From: Hungatella effluvii
GTDB lineage: Bacteria; Bacillota; Clostridia; Lachnospirales; Lachnospiraceae
Direction of reading: 5' to 3'
Length of the DNA: 64,000 bases
Assembly (NCBI RefSeq): GCF_003201875.1
Contig: NZ_QJKD01000006.1
Span: forward strand, 186,001-250,000
Made by a program: the position numbers and the translations under genes. Of the stretch, positions 45,003-53,427 are shown one piece after another. The notes beneath the pieces were generated by a model. The model was given only the letters and a program-made list of their open reading frames with translations, did no database searches and was not told the DNA's origin. How positions within the stretch are numbered: the stretch's first letter is position 1; every line of letters begins with the position of its first letter.

Positions 45003-46019
45003 CTATTCTTTATTTTCCTGATTTTCAGCAGTCAGGCTCTCTCTTATCTTATCATTAATCCCCTGTTCTTTAAAGGCCATGCATTGAAGAATGGAATTAC
45101 ACACTTCCTTTGCCTTGGAATTCCCGTGGGTTTTCACCACCAGACCGTTCAGACCGAGAAGCGGTGCTCCTCCGTACTGAGACGAATCAAAGGATTTCAG
45201 TGTCTCCTTAAGCGCTGGTTTTACAAGCAGTGCTCCAATCTTACTTCTTAAGTTCACCATCATGCCGCTCTTGACCTTACTGATCAGAGTGGCACCTACT
45301 CCTTCGTAAAGCTTCAGGATTACGTTGCCTACAAATGCCTCGCATACGATAACATCTGCGCCGCCATGCGGAATCTCCCTCGCCTCAATGCTTCCGATGA
45401 AGTTTATGTCCCTGCATTCCTTGAGAAGCGGAAACGTCTCCTTAACAAGTGCGTTTCCTTTCTCTTCCTCTGCCCCGATATTGACGATGGCGACCCGTGG
45501 GTTCTTCACCCCCATCACATGTTCCATGTAGATGGAGCCCATGCGTGCAAACTGTACCAGATGGGAAGCCCTGGCGTCGACATTGGCACCGCAGTCAATC
45601 AGCAGAGACGCGCCCTTTTCAGTGGGGATTAACGGCGCAAGCGGAGGTCTTTCCACGCCCTTGATTCTTCCGACAATGACCTGACCGCCAACTAATATGG
45701 CGCCGGAACTGCCGGCTGAAACGAAGGCATCCGCTTCTTTCTTTTTCACCAGATTCATGCCAACCACAATGGAAGAGTCTTTTTTCTTTCGTATGGCATT
45801 CACCGGAGGTTCTTCCGTCTCGATTATCTCTGTTGCAGGAACAATCTGTATCTGTTCCGCCGGAAAGTTATGCTTTTTCAGCTCCTCAGCTACTGCCGGT
45901 TCCTGCCCTACCAGGAGAACGGAGATCTCCCTGTTCGCGTTCACCGCCTGCACGGCACCTGCTACCATCTCAGCCGGTGCATAATCGCCGCCCATGGCAT
46001 CTACAGCTACTTTTATCAT
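45003..46019 (-). CDS. plsX: Phosphate acyltransferase PlsX
   Basis: PlsX makes acyl-phosphate from acyl-ACP, the first step of phospholipid synthesis in most Gram-positive bacteria. The 338-residue product starts MIKVAVDAMGGDYAP and has the GSSGAILVGG and LIDCGANVDARASHL motifs. ATG 46019 is preferred over the GTG one codon earlier; it is seven bases after AGGGG. It is the first gene of plsX-acpP-rnc-smc-ftsY-ilvA. The rpmF and DUF177 genes usually upstream in Firmicutes are not here. Confidence 0.96.
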   Translation of the reverse strand: MIKVAVDAMGGDYAPAEMVAGAVQAVNANREISVLLVGQEPAVAEELKKHNFPAEQIQIVPATEIIETEEPPVNAIRKKKDSSIVVGMNLVKKKEADAFVSAGSSGAILVGGQVIVGRIKGVERPPLAPLIPTEKGASLLIDCGANVDARASHLVQFARMGSIYMEHVMGVKNPRVAIVNIGAEEEKGNALVKETFPLLKECRDINFIGSIEAREIPHGGADVIVCEAFVGNVILKLYEGVGATLISKVKSGMMVNLRSKIGALLVKPALKETLKSFDSSQYGGAPLLGLNGLVVKTHGNSKAKEVCNSILQCMAFKEQGINDKIRESLTAENQENKE

Positions 46020-46062
46020 CACAATTCCCCTTTCAAGTCTGGCCTAAGATAACCTATTACAT

Positions 46063-46091
46063 AATATACTAAATATTATTCTATAAATCAA
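46063..46091 (-). promoter_or_regulatory. Promoter of the plsX operon
   Basis: On the minus strand TTGATT (46086-46091), a 17-base spacer and TATATT (46063-46068) lie about 45 bases before the plsX start. I see no FapR-type operator. Confidence 0.7.
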
Positions 46092-46433
46092 TATAAAATT
46101 TCAAAATCAGAATTCATTCTGAGAAGCTTAATTCCCTGATTTTTATCATACCAGATTTTTCCGCTTAAAAAAACCTTTTTATGAAATAATGTCACTTTTT
46201 CAAAACGGCTGCAGATATTCAAACGCTGCCCGAGACTGCCGCTTACCCCTGAAAAACTGCCACTTACCGAAAACTCATGGATATTTTCCGACACTTCCTT
46301 TATAATAAACCCATCTGGAACAAATCCCTGATATGAGGATAAAAAACGGAAAGGGAACAAAATAAGAAGAAAAGGGCAGGAGAGGCAGACATGCAGACTC
46401 TGATCAGAGTGATTCCGGAAAAGGAACCTGAAC
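46092..46433. other. Intergenic stretch between plsX and a small membrane protein gene
   Basis: This stretch of about 340 bases is A/T-rich near plsX. A short imperfect direct repeat (ACTGCCGCTTACCC and ACTGCCACTTACCG) lies near 46235-46270, and a perfect TATAAT is at 46301-46306 with no good -35. A frame starting at ATG 46391, with AGGAGAGG upstream, overlaps the next gene out of frame and could encode a leader peptide. I see no RNA gene in it. Confidence 0.5.
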
Positions 46434-46901
46434 ATGCGGAATTCTATGTACATTGTAAAGACCAGGCCTGCACGGCTGAACTCCTCGTTCTTTCGCGGTG
46501 CAGCCGCGTTGGCCTGGTGCTATATTTTCCTGTTTTGCCTGTTTTTTCTGGCACAGCAAATCCCTCGTTCCATCCAGGTCATGTTTTTGACCAGTACCGT
46601 AGTGCTTCTGCTGCTGTGGGAAGCGGAGTACCGATATCTGAAATCTGTTGCTAAAGATTTAAACAGCGGTGCGGCCGGAAGGATTCTCCTCATAGATCTG
46701 GAGGAAAAACCGGGTACTCCGGAAGAGTTTTTCACAGTTCTGGAAACCTACTGTCAAAAGAGCTCTATCTCGCTGGAATACGTTAAGAAAGACATTCCGG
46801 CCACCGTCAGGCTTGACGGCCGTCTGCATACGGTGGCGCTTACTGAATCCTACATGTATGGCGGCCCCGGATGGTCTTTGGAAATACAGGAGATTCTGTG
46901 A
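46434..46901 (+). CDS. Small membrane protein of unknown function
   Basis: The 155-residue protein has a basic N-terminus, two adjacent hydrophobic segments (AALAWCYIFLFCLFFLA and VMFLTSTVVLLLLW, about residues 24-60), and a soluble C-terminal half of about 90 residues. The start follows AAAAGGAA at seven bases. I do not recognise the family. It is convergent with the marR gene, with a 5-base gap and no terminator between them, so the two messages overlap. Coding is supported by the ribosome site and the clean hydrophobic pattern, not by homology. Confidence 0.65.
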   Translation: MRNSMYIVKTRPARLNSSFFRGAAALAWCYIFLFCLFFLAQQIPRSIQVMFLTSTVVLLLLWEAEYRYLKSVAKDLNSGAAGRILLIDLEEKPGTPEEFFTVLETYCQKSSISLEYVKKDIPATVRLDGRLHTVALTESYMYGGPGWSLEIQEIL

Positions 46902-46906
46902 CACGT

Positions 46907-47350
46907 TTATTCAGACCTGTCTGTGTTTCCCGTAAAATTTGCATACATTTGTGCTAATGCTCCGCGCAGGACTGCAATCTCATCTTCCTTTATTCCATTG
47001 TACTGGAGGTCATAGATTTTTTCGGAAATGCAGCAGAGCGCAGCAGCAAGACGGGCTCCCGCTTCTGTCAATGCGGCCATTGTCACCCGATTGTCCTCCG
47101 GTGCCTTCCTGGTCTCCACGTAACCGGCTTTTACAAGCTTCTTTATGAGATGGGTCACGGTCTGAGGCGTCCTGTCAATGTCATGCGCCAGTTCGTTCAT
47201 GGGCAGAGGCCCATGCTTCATCAATTCCAAAATGATGGCGCCGTGTGAGGGCACGATATCCGTGATGCCGTCCTTCGCCAGCTCTTCGGCAATGAAATGG
47301 CGTATCTCTCCATCTATGCGGCTGATCAGTGTAAAGGTATTGTCGATCAT
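46907..47350 (-). CDS. MarR family transcriptional regulator
   Basis: The 147-residue regulator has the winged helix region PLPMNELAHDIDRTPQTVTHLIKKLVKAGY with flanking dimerisation helices. Its start overlaps the end of the MBL hydrolase gene (ATGA), so it is expressed with that gene. The two perfect palindromes at the operon promoter are its likely binding sites, which would give autorepression. The ligand is unknown. Confidence 0.92.
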   Translation of the reverse strand: MIDNTFTLISRIDGEIRHFIAEELAKDGITDIVPSHGAIILELMKHGPLPMNELAHDIDRTPQTVTHLIKKLVKAGYVETRKAPEDNRVTMAALTEAGARLAAALCCISEKIYDLQYNGIKEDEIAVLRGALAQMYANFTGNTDRSE

Positions 47351-48675
47351 GACTTTTCTTCCTGCTTTTTCACCACATCCAGCATGGCGCCGTTCAGCTT
47401 AAGGGCCTCGCCTTTTCCCCTCAACTGTCTGGCGCACGCCAGATAATAGTGGCGGGCATTGGCGCTCGTCTGTCTCCGGCCAAGCTCGGTCAGCGCATCG
47501 GCCTTGAGACAGGAGGCCGCTTCCATCTCCTGGCCGCAGTCTAACAGGATATCACACAGCTCCGCGGCCCACTGCGCCTCTCCACGCTCCAGGGCGGCCT
47601 TTCCCTCAGCCAGCACCTGACCGGCGCCTCCCATCATAGCTGCGGTCTTTTCTGCCCGTTCCTTCGTGTTCATATGCCCCAGCTTCGTTGGATTTCCATC
47701 AAACCACCCCAGATAACCGGTATAAATGGACCGGACAGACCACTCCACGGTTCCGTAGTACTCCTGTAAATAGGGAAGTGACGCCAGGTGCTCGGGAAGA
47801 CGGACGCTGTCAGCCAGTTCATCCGGTGTCCGGCCCTCGTTCATGCCGCGAAGCGTCTCCGTCAGCACGTATTCCAGCGCATCCCGGTAATTTTTAAGCG
47901 TTGTCTCCACCTCCACGCTTCCAATCACGGCTCTGGTGTGACCGGGAAGCAGATACTCAGCCCTGTACTCCCTCATTTTATCCAGGGAATCGATCCAGCC
48001 GCTGATGTCCCGGTACTGGCCGCCGCGGATGGCGTATAAATTAGGCCAGGATTCATAATAGTTGTCGCCGCAGCATAGAACGCGGTGCTGAGGGAACCAG
48101 ACAAAGATCTGATCGTCCGTCTCCCCCGGGGCGGCTGCGAGAACGACCTTCGTACCGTCGATTTCAAGCTCCAGCAGTTCCTCCTCGAAGAACTCCCTGC
48201 ACGGAAGACTGCCCTTTTCTCCGTTGATTTCATTTCTCGGCCCGATTCCCACGCAGATGTTTTCCTCCGGCGTTAAACCGACACCGAACTGCCTCGCCCC
48301 GCGCACGCCGCAGATGTCCTTAATCAGACCGGTCCTTCCATACTGGGGATACGTCGGTTTTCTCCCGATAATCCGCGTATCAGGGCCTGCGAATACGGAA
48401 GCGCCCGAGGTATGGTCAAAATGAAAATAGTGCGTGTAAATGATCGTCCGGATTGGCTTATCTGTCAGCTTCTCAAACTCTTTCCTGGCTTCCCTGGCCG
48501 GTGCAACGCCGTTTAACGTATCCACCAGAATACAGGACTCCTCTCCTATCACAAGTGTGCATGTGCTCCCGCCATATCCCAAAGCAAAATATACACTGTC
48601 ACAGATCTTCGTAATCCCTTTTGGAAATCCGTTTTCCGCCTGCTTTTTTAACTTTTCCTCGCCCTCATAGATCAT
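47347..48675 (-). CDS. MBL-fold hydrolase of the alkylsulfatase type
   Basis: The 442-residue protein has an N-terminal metallo-beta-lactamase fold and a C-terminal alkylsulfatase dimerisation domain with YTGYLGWFDGNPTKL, as in SdsA1/BDS1-like enzymes. The zinc motif is unusual: THYFHFDHTSG has Tyr where the first His of HxHxDH is expected and a His one place earlier. Other ligand regions (CCGDNYYESWPN, LPGHTRAVIGS) are present. There is no signal peptide, unlike many secreted alkylsulfatases. It is the first gene of a MarR-controlled operon; the substrate is not known. Confidence 0.85.
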   Translation of the reverse strand: MIYEGEEKLKKQAENGFPKGITKICDSVYFALGYGGSTCTLVIGEESCILVDTLNGVAPAREARKEFEKLTDKPIRTIIYTHYFHFDHTSGASVFAGPDTRIIGRKPTYPQYGRTGLIKDICGVRGARQFGVGLTPEENICVGIGPRNEINGEKGSLPCREFFEEELLELEIDGTKVVLAAAPGETDDQIFVWFPQHRVLCCGDNYYESWPNLYAIRGGQYRDISGWIDSLDKMREYRAEYLLPGHTRAVIGSVEVETTLKNYRDALEYVLTETLRGMNEGRTPDELADSVRLPEHLASLPYLQEYYGTVEWSVRSIYTGYLGWFDGNPTKLGHMNTKERAEKTAAMMGGAGQVLAEGKAALERGEAQWAAELCDILLDCGQEMEAASCLKADALTELGRRQTSANARHYYLACARQLRGKGEALKLNGAMLDVVKKQEEKS

Positions 48676-48701
48676 GGTCCGGCCTCTCTTTCCCGATTTA
48701 C

Positions 48702-48754
48702 TTCGATATCGAATGTTTTTCTTCTATAATACTTCGATATCGAAGTAATGTCAA
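48702..48754 (-). promoter_or_regulatory. Promoter with twin TTCGATATCGAA operators
   Basis: On the minus strand TTGACA (48749-48754), a 17-base spacer and TATTAT (48726-48731) form a strong promoter. The perfect palindrome TTCGATATCGAA fills the spacer (48733-48744) and occurs again 31 bases downstream (48702-48713), just after the expected transcription start. This fits repression by the MarR protein of the same operon. Confidence 0.9.
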
Positions 48755-48755
48755 C

Positions 48756-48791
48756 AAAAAAGCAGGATGTCCCGTTAAAGAAACATCCTGC
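48756..48791 (-). terminator. Terminator of the MATE/pectin operon
   Basis: A 9-bp perfect stem (GCAGGATGT at 48762-48770, ACATCCTGC at 48783-48791) is followed on the minus strand by six T. It ends one base before the -35 box of the next operon. Confidence 0.9.
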
Positions 48792-48808
48792 CTGCCCGCT
48801 TCACTTCC

Positions 48809-50113
48809 TTATTTCACAGGGCCTGCCTTTTTATGAAGGAAAAATACCGCCGCCAGGATGGCGCAGATAAATTCCGAGACGACCGGCGAAAGCCAGATTC
48901 CGTTCTCTCCCAGGAGAACGACCATGACGCCAAGAGCCGCAGCCAGGAAGAACAGTCCTCTTCCCGCCGATACGGCAAAGGACTGCCAGGGCCGCTCCAT
49001 TGCCGTAAAGTAACCGGCCGATACCACATTAAATCCAAGAAACAAAAACGACAGCGAATAGAGGCGCAGCGCCCTCATGGTATAGGCAAACAGTTCGCCA
49101 TCCCCCCTGTCCAGAAATGCGCCGACAAAAATCTGCGGAAACAGTTCCAGGACAAATACATAGACCACCGACACGATCACCTCCATCAGGAGCGAATACT
49201 TTAAGAGCTTCCGGCACTGACCGGGTTCCCTGGCGCCGTAATGGTAGCTGGTAACCGGCTGCATCCCCTGGGCAATCCCTGCCATAGTGTTCAGCACCAG
49301 GGTATTGATATAGGAAATGACCGTATAGCTGACGATACCGCTTTCCCCGATCACGCGAAGAATGGTCTGATTGAACAGGAACACCACAAGACCGCCCGAA
49401 AGCTCCGTGAATCCATTAGCCAGGCCGAGGGGAATGATTTTTTTATAAACGCCCGGATTCCATTTGAATCTGCGGAAACAGAGTTTCTTCCGAAAACGTG
49501 CAAAATATGTAAAGAATATGATTGTGGAGGCGACCTGAGCCAGTCCGGTCGCGAATGCCGCTCCCCAGACGCCCCAGTGAAATACCATGACAAAGACATA
49601 ATCCAGAATGACATTGGTCAGTCCGCACACCATGACACCGATCGTCGAAACGACAGGCGTTCCATCCGTTTTCACCAGCGCCTCCATATTATAGGACAGG
49701 ATAAAAAATACGGCAAAGGCCCCGATGGTTCCCACATAGCTCTTTACGTACTCCAGGTTGTCCGGCGAGGCGCCGAGAAACACGGCGAGAGGCTCCAGAA
49801 ACAGAAACGTGAGTACGGTCACCACAAGGGAGACGATGGTTAAGACGACCAGATTCATGGAGAATAAGCTGCTCGCCTCCTCTTCCTTCTTCTGTCCCAG
49901 CGCAATGGAAATCAGCGTGGAGGTCCCCGTCGCCATCAGCAGGCCGATGGAAAAAATGCAGATCACATAGGGCATGGAAAGATTCACCGATGCCAGCGCG
50001 CGCTCACCGACTCCCCATGCCACAAACATTCCGTCCACCATGGTATACAGAGCAAATATCCACATGGATACGATAGATGGAATTACGAACTTGAAAAACT
50101 TCTTTAACAGCAA
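48809..50113 (-). CDS. MATE family efflux transporter
   Basis: The 434-residue membrane protein has about twelve predicted spans in two homologous halves and the multidrug/oligosaccharidyl-lipid/polysaccharide (MOP) flippase pattern, starting LLKKFFKFVIPSIVSMWIF. It probably exports small cationic or organic compounds by Na+ or H+ exchange. It is 35 bases after the epimerase-like gene and ends with the terminator, so it may be the last gene of the pectin operon. Whether that is functional or accidental is unclear. Confidence 0.9.
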   Translation of the reverse strand: MLLKKFFKFVIPSIVSMWIFALYTMVDGMFVAWGVGERALASVNLSMPYVICIFSIGLLMATGTSTLISIALGQKKEEEASSLFSMNLVVLTIVSLVVTVLTFLFLEPLAVFLGASPDNLEYVKSYVGTIGAFAVFFILSYNMEALVKTDGTPVVSTIGVMVCGLTNVILDYVFVMVFHWGVWGAAFATGLAQVASTIIFFTYFARFRKKLCFRRFKWNPGVYKKIIPLGLANGFTELSGGLVVFLFNQTILRVIGESGIVSYTVISYINTLVLNTMAGIAQGMQPVTSYHYGAREPGQCRKLLKYSLLMEVIVSVVYVFVLELFPQIFVGAFLDRGDGELFAYTMRALRLYSLSFLFLGFNVVSAGYFTAMERPWQSFAVSAGRGLFFLAAALGVMVVLLGENGIWLSPVVSEFICAILAAVFFLHKKAGPVK

Positions 50114-50147
50114 GATAAAACCTCCCGGAGGGAACTAACCCTCGTTT

Positions 50148-50972
50148 TTATAGTGTCTCAAGAATTGCGTTTAAGTAGGAGAGGCTGTTTTTGGCGGCTG
50201 TTTCCGTATCCGGATCATTCGTGATTTCCAGTGCCAGCGCGCCGTTGTAACCCACGCGGCTTAAGGCTGCCAGTGTTTCTACAAAATTATAGTGCGCATG
50301 TCCCGGATACCAGCGGTTATTATCCGCCACATGGACGTGGCCGATGGCGGCGCCGGCGCTTTCGATGGCTTTCCCGATATCATCTTCCTCAATATTTAAG
50401 TGTACCGTATCCAGGTGAAGCTTCAGCCGGTCAGAGCGGACCGCGCGAAGAAGCTCTAATGCCTCTTTGATCGTGGTTCCATAATCGCTCTCGAGCCGGT
50501 TCATCACCTCGAAGCCCAAGGTTACGCCGTGAACCTCTGCTTCTTTCGCACAGAGCTTTAAGCTCTCCGTCAGATTTCTTTTAAATGCTTCTCCATCCTG
50601 ACCGCAGTCGGAAAATCTTCCCGCGATGAGACCAATGATAACTATACCATGAAATGGAGCGGCTGTCACCATGTGCCCGATCAGGCGGCGGATGGCAGCA
50701 GCCCGTTTCTCAGGATCCGAGCTGCCGAGACAGATTCCGTCCCTCTCGTAGGCAGAGCCTGTGCCGATGGAGGTGAGGACCACGTGGTTCTCTTCCAAAA
50801 GCCGGTATAACTGTTTTCTGTCGATCTGATCCGAGTCGTAAATGTGAAGCTCCACGGCGCGGTACCCCAGCGCAGCCATCTGGGGAATCGTCTCTTCAAA
50901 CGGTCCCCGAAACAGGATGGGATCATCCCCGCCTGCGGATATACTTGCCGTAGCGGCAATCGTCATGCTCAT
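50148..50972 (-). CDS. Sugar phosphate isomerase/epimerase-like TIM barrel protein
   Basis: The 274-residue protein belongs to the xylose isomerase-like/AP endonuclease 2 superfamily. Metal ligands are suggested by GFEVMNR, LHLDTVHLN, HVHVADNNRWYPGHAH and ALEITNDP. The pattern resembles D-tagatose 3-epimerase and similar ketose epimerases. Its start overlaps the stop of the GH28 gene (ATGA), with AAGGAG upstream, so translation is coupled. In this operon it probably handles a sugar released from pectin, such as a keto-uronate or rhamnose derivative. Confidence 0.85.
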   Translation of the reverse strand: MSMTIAATASISAGGDDPILFRGPFEETIPQMAALGYRAVELHIYDSDQIDRKQLYRLLEENHVVLTSIGTGSAYERDGICLGSSDPEKRAAAIRRLIGHMVTAAPFHGIVIIGLIAGRFSDCGQDGEAFKRNLTESLKLCAKEAEVHGVTLGFEVMNRLESDYGTTIKEALELLRAVRSDRLKLHLDTVHLNIEEDDIGKAIESAGAAIGHVHVADNNRWYPGHAHYNFVETLAALSRVGYNGALALEITNDPDTETAAKNSLSYLNAILETL

Positions 50973-52558
50973 GTCTGTTCTCCTTCCGTGGTAAAGCCTG
51001 AATTTCCGGTTATTTTATCGATGTTCTTCAAAAGCAGCGGTTCCCCATCGCAGCCGCTTATGGAGACGTCGTTTAAAACCAGTTCCTGTACATTGTTGAT
51101 GTAGAGGCCCATTTTTGCAGTCAACTGGATGTCATCCATCATGGCGGGCTCATCTGGTTCCGGGTTCTCATCGTAATCAATGGTCACATGGTCAAACTCC
51201 ACGTAATCCACCTTCCTCTCCGGCAGTCCGTATATAAATGCTCCGGCCACGTGGCAGTTATGCGCCTCAATATTTCGGAAAATCATCTGCTTCACCGATG
51301 GGGTCCGCTCGTCTGCCGGAAGCGGCGACTTGCATTTCACATAATCCGAATGGCAGTCGGGATCACAGCAGTTGTAGTAGGAATTCAGAACAAAGGGCGT
51401 CAGCACATGGTCCATGCGGATATTTTCAAAACAGATATCTTCGACGACGGCGTCTTTTCCTCTTCCCCGTCTCGTCTTGATCCGCAGTCCCCGGTCGGTG
51501 TGCAGGAACAGACAGTCTTTCACATGGACGTGTTTCACGCCCGCTGCCATCTCGCTTCCGATGGTCACAGCGCCGTGCCCGTTGTTCATACAGCATTGGC
51601 GCACCTCAATGTTCTGTGACGGAACTTTGTATTTATGGCCCATATAATACTTTCCGGACTTAAGGGCAATGCAGTCGTCGCCCAGGGAAAAATAGATTCC
51701 GGCGATTTCCAGACCGTTCACTGATTCGGGGTCCATGCCGTCTGTATTCGGGGAATCCCAGGGATTTAAGATGGTCAAATCCAGGAAACGGAGATCATCT
51801 GAAAAATAGGGATGGATATTCCAGGAAGGACTGTTCTGCACGGTGACCCCATGAAGCACCACGTGATCGCAGTGGTTCAAAAATACCATACGTGGCCGGA
51901 ATGCGATGATTTTCGCCCTGTCGTCCTCCCACCAGTCCTGAAAGGTGGCATTCCCATCCAGGGTTCCCTCTCCTGTGATCACCACATTTGAAACATGGAT
52001 TCCCGTAATCATGCTGGTAAAGATATCGAGGGGATTTCCCTCCCAGGATCCGAGATTGTACTCCGCTGTCTCATCGTAGCTCTGAATCATGCCGGGAAGC
52101 ACGCCGAACCGCTCCCGTTCTGCATGGCCCAGGAGCACGGCGTTCTTCCCGATATCCAGCGTGAAGTCACTCTTTAAAAACAGGCTGGTTACGAGATACG
52201 TTCCCTCCGGGATAAACACTCTCCCGTCTTTCGGACAGGAGGCGATCGCCGCCTGGATGGCCAGTGTGTCGTCATGGATTCCGTCGCCCTCTGCTCCAAA
52301 GCGCCGAACGTTCAGCGTGACAAACTCATAGTCGGTACGGACCGAAAACTCCGCATAAATCTCTCCGCCGCACCGCAGGGATACGCGGTACTCCGTGTCG
52401 GGCGTAAGGCCCGACACGGTCTGGATGACGCGGCTGCTTGTTAAGACGAACCGGTCATCCAGCCATACTTCATACTCTTTTTCTGTATAGAAGACTCCGA
52501 AGTCCTCCCATTCCAGAAGGAACTTCCGGGAAGTCTTAAAAATCACGTTTGCTTTCAT
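50969..52558 (-). CDS. GH28 polygalacturonase-like glycoside hydrolase, cytoplasmic
   Basis: GH28 enzymes cut galacturonan or rhamnogalacturonan by hydrolysis. The 529-residue product has an N-terminal fibronectin-like beta domain (about residues 1-75), then a right-handed beta-helix beginning RRFGAEGDGIHDDTLAIQAA. All four catalytic motifs are present: NTDGMD (about 270), GDDCIALKSGK (about 291), NGHGAVTIGSE (about 324) and RIKT (about 356). There is no signal peptide, so it acts on imported oligosaccharides, probably in exo mode. It sits 4 bases after the second permease. Confidence 0.92.
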   Translation of the reverse strand: MKANVIFKTSRKFLLEWEDFGVFYTEKEYEVWLDDRFVLTSSRVIQTVSGLTPDTEYRVSLRCGGEIYAEFSVRTDYEFVTLNVRRFGAEGDGIHDDTLAIQAAIASCPKDGRVFIPEGTYLVTSLFLKSDFTLDIGKNAVLLGHAERERFGVLPGMIQSYDETAEYNLGSWEGNPLDIFTSMITGIHVSNVVITGEGTLDGNATFQDWWEDDRAKIIAFRPRMVFLNHCDHVVLHGVTVQNSPSWNIHPYFSDDLRFLDLTILNPWDSPNTDGMDPESVNGLEIAGIYFSLGDDCIALKSGKYYMGHKYKVPSQNIEVRQCCMNNGHGAVTIGSEMAAGVKHVHVKDCLFLHTDRGLRIKTRRGRGKDAVVEDICFENIRMDHVLTPFVLNSYYNCCDPDCHSDYVKCKSPLPADERTPSVKQMIFRNIEAHNCHVAGAFIYGLPERKVDYVEFDHVTIDYDENPEPDEPAMMDDIQLTAKMGLYINNVQELVLNDVSISGCDGEPLLLKNIDKITGNSGFTTEGEQT

Positions 52559-52562
52559 TTTC

Positions 52563-53411
52563 TTACCCCTTTACACCGCCTGCCGCAATGCCGTCCACGA
52601 ACTGATCCTGTGCCAGGAAGAATACGATCAGAGACGGAAGCAGGGTGATGACTGACAGCGCCAGAACCTTATTCCACTCAAAGCCTGTCTCCGCATCCGT
52701 CAAGAGACGGAGCCCCAGGGAAGTCGGATACTTCTTTACACTGTCGATATAAATTAACGGTCCCTGGAAGTCGTTAAACGCCCACATGAACTGGAACAGC
52801 GCCACCGAAACGATGGTTGGCTTCACCATGGGCACCACGATGTAGACCAGCCGTTCGAAGGAATTGCAGCCGTCGATCTCTGCCGCTTCCTCCAGCTCCC
52901 GCGATACAGACCGCATGAACTGAACCAGCATGAAGATGAAGTACGGCTCGGCTCCGAAGAAGGCCGGAACCACCAGCGGCAGATAGGAATTCGTCCAGCC
53001 CCATGTCCGGAATAAGAGGAACTGAGGTATGTTAAGCACTACCTGCGGCAGGAACAGAGTCGCCAGCAGGATGGAGAACCAGAAAGTCTTTCCCGGAAAC
53101 TCGAAACGGGAAAAGCCGTACGCCGTAACGACGCTGGCCACCACCGCTCCGATCACCTTCGGTATGACAATCTTAAAGGTATTGATCAGATAAAGGCTGT
53201 ATGGATTGCCTGTCGCGGTCCAACCGTCAATGTAAGCCTGAAACGACGGACTCTTCGGAAGAAAGCTGATGGTTGAATAAATCTCATTGTTGCTCGCCTT
53301 AAAAGATGCGCCCACCATCCAGAGCATAGGGTAAAACATGACGAAGCCTACCAGGATCAGAACGGTGTAGCGAACCACGGTACTGACCTGTTCTCTAGTT
53401 TTCTTACTCAT
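52563..53411 (-). CDS. Carbohydrate ABC transporter permease, MalG type (pectin module)
   Basis: The 282-residue protein has six predicted spans, the EAA loop EAAEIDGCNSFERLVYIVVP, and the C-terminal DGIAAGGVKG tail of CUT1 permeases. I use ATG 53411 after AGGGGGGA, because the longer frame (to 53474) would overlap the upstream permease gene. It pairs with the MalF-type permease; no ATPase is encoded nearby. Confidence 0.93.
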   Translation of the reverse strand: MSKKTREQVSTVVRYTVLILVGFVMFYPMLWMVGASFKASNNEIYSTISFLPKSPSFQAYIDGWTATGNPYSLYLINTFKIVIPKVIGAVVASVVTAYGFSRFEFPGKTFWFSILLATLFLPQVVLNIPQFLLFRTWGWTNSYLPLVVPAFFGAEPYFIFMLVQFMRSVSRELEEAAEIDGCNSFERLVYIVVPMVKPTIVSVALFQFMWAFNDFQGPLIYIDSVKKYPTSLGLRLLTDAETGFEWNKVLALSVITLLPSLIVFFLAQDQFVDGIAAGGVKG

Positions 53412-53427
53412 CTCTATCGTCCCCCCC

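Noticed and set aside
46391..46654. 87-codon frame with AGGAGAGG ribosome site as a full gene
   Set aside because: After about 35 codons it becomes a poor overlap of the membrane-protein gene and ends in unrelated sequence. I keep it only as a possible leader peptide.
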